From contig JAFAJR010000304.1 of assembly GCA_019236085.1 (NCBI GenBank), forward strand, positions 1-6,456: a stretch of DNA of 6,456 nucleotides, read 5' to 3'. Below are positions 5,950 to 6,456 of this stretch, piece by piece. The position numbers and the translations under genes were made by a program. Numbering within the stretch: the first letter of the stretch is position 1; every line of letters begins with the position of its first letter. The notes beneath the pieces were generated by a model, which worked only from the letters and a program-made list of their open reading frames with translations, did not search any database and was not told where the DNA came from. This DNA comes from Candidatus Dormiibacterota bacterium (GTDB lineage: Bacteria; Chloroflexota; Dormibacteria; Aeolococcales; Aeolococcaceae).

Positions 5950-6456
5950 TCAGCTGCTCAATGGATACAGATGCGTCAGCACCACGCCGTTGTCAGGGTA
6001 CGCCCACACAGGTGGCTGCGCATACGGGTCCTGCGCCGTTGGCCAGCCCCCGAAGTCGGTGGTGTCGTACTGGTACCAGTCGACGCCCTCGGTCACGGGC
6101 ACCAGGGGCACGTCCTGGTCCATCACCGCTGACAGCTGCTGCACGATCTGTTTCTGCTGGCTGATGTCCGCTCCCGGGAATTGGTTGATCAGCGTGTCGG
6201 TGGCGTTCGACGTGTAGCGCGAGTAGTTGGTGGAGCCGATGTTGCCGCTGAACAGCAGCTGGCGCAGCTCGTAGTACGGACCCGGGCCGGCGACTGGCAT
6301 CTCCCCGTACAGCAGCTGGAAGTTGCCGCCCTGCGAGTCGGTGGTGTACGGCGCACTGGTCTCGTCCTGCACGGTGACCTGGACGCCGATCGCCTGCAGC
6401 TCCTGGGTGATCACCTGCAGCGACGCATCCCAGTCTGTGTAGCCGCTGATCGTCTT
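5950..6456 (-). CDS. Family-5 ABC transporter solute-binding protein, C-terminal part (partial at right edge)
   Basis: The frame is open from the window edge to a TGA at 5952-5950, giving the last 168 residues; the start, signal peptide and most of the first lobe lie outside. An internal GTG at 6414 is not a credible start, because coding continues upstream with KTISGYTDWDASLQ. The fragment looks like the C-terminal lobe of SBP_bac_5 proteins: a helix running into VQVTVQDE, a NYSRYTSNATDTLINQF segment (compare NYSRYSNPEVDELL in relatives), then a QQKQIVQQLSAVMDQDVPLVPV helix-strand unit. These extracytoplasmic proteins, normally lipoproteins in Gram-positive bacteria, deliver ligand to DppB/DppC-type permeases. 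The end carries WYQYDTTDFGGWPT followed by DPYAQPPVW. As I recall, a GWPT..nPYA segment with nearby Trp/Tyr is typical of family-5 members that bind cello-, xylo- or manno-oligosaccharides, not peptides. It is the first visible gene of the operon. The family call is firm; the sugar ligand is inferred. Confidence 0.88.
   Translation of the reverse strand, partial: KTISGYTDWDASLQVITQELQAIGVQVTVQDETSAPYTTDSQGGNFQLLYGEMPVAGPGPYYELRQLLFSGNIGSTNYSRYTSNATDTLINQFPGADISQQKQIVQQLSAVMDQDVPLVPVTEGVDWYQYDTTDFGGWPTAQDPYAQPPVWAYPDNGVVLTHLYPLSS

Noticed and set aside
4923..6164. Plus-strand open frame (413 codons) opposite the DppB-like permease and binding-protein end
   Set aside because: Its translation is rich in His, Arg, Asp and Glu in the pattern of a reversed membrane-protein gene, and it crosses two well-supported genes and their junction.
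2000..6456. A new type of transporter or defence system
   Set aside because: Every subunit matches a known Opp/Dpp-family role with intact motifs; the novelty is at most in substrate and regulation.

Overview
The window is one densely packed minus-strand operon segment from a high-GC bacterium. GTG starts, 4-nt stop/start overlaps, strong purine-rich ribosome binding sites and an arginine-rich, Ala-rich signal peptide on the secreted enzyme point to an actinobacterium. No rRNA or other marker gene is present, so a finer placement is not possible.

In transcription order (right to left) it holds: the C-terminal part of a family-5 extracellular solute-binding protein (runs off the right edge); two Opp/Dpp-family permeases (DppB-like, then DppC-like); two Opp/Dpp-family ATPases (DppD-like, then DppF-like), each with a C-terminal four-cysteine motif; a secreted glycoside hydrolase family 9 (GH9) enzyme with an N-terminal Ig-like domain; and the first codons of a further gene that runs off the left edge. 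Junctions are tight: 43 nt, 4 nt, a 20-nt overlap, an ATGA overlap, 15 nt, and a GTGA overlap. No internal promoter or terminator is visible, so the genes are probably transcribed together from a promoter beyond the right edge. There is no stretch over 50 nt without a gene.

By homology the transporter would be called a dipeptide/oligopeptide system. Three things favour a sugar substrate instead: the co-operonic GH9 gene, a GWPT...DPYA segment near the end of the binding protein, and the QSAMNALNP and DEPVSMLDVS wording of the ATPases. The simplest model is that the secreted GH9 enzyme cuts a beta-glucan-type polysaccharide outside the cell, the binding protein captures the oligosaccharides, and the two-permease, two-ATPase importer takes them up. 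The exact glycan is not determined by the sequence.

The points most worth a second look are a divergent GH9 active site (conserved DAGD, but no HHR motif and an unusual acid-Glu context) and a perfect 7-bp inverted repeat that covers the GH9 ribosome binding site, abuts its ATG and contains the stop codon of the ATPase gene before it. I see no mobile element, CRISPR array, RNA gene or clearly unprecedented system here.
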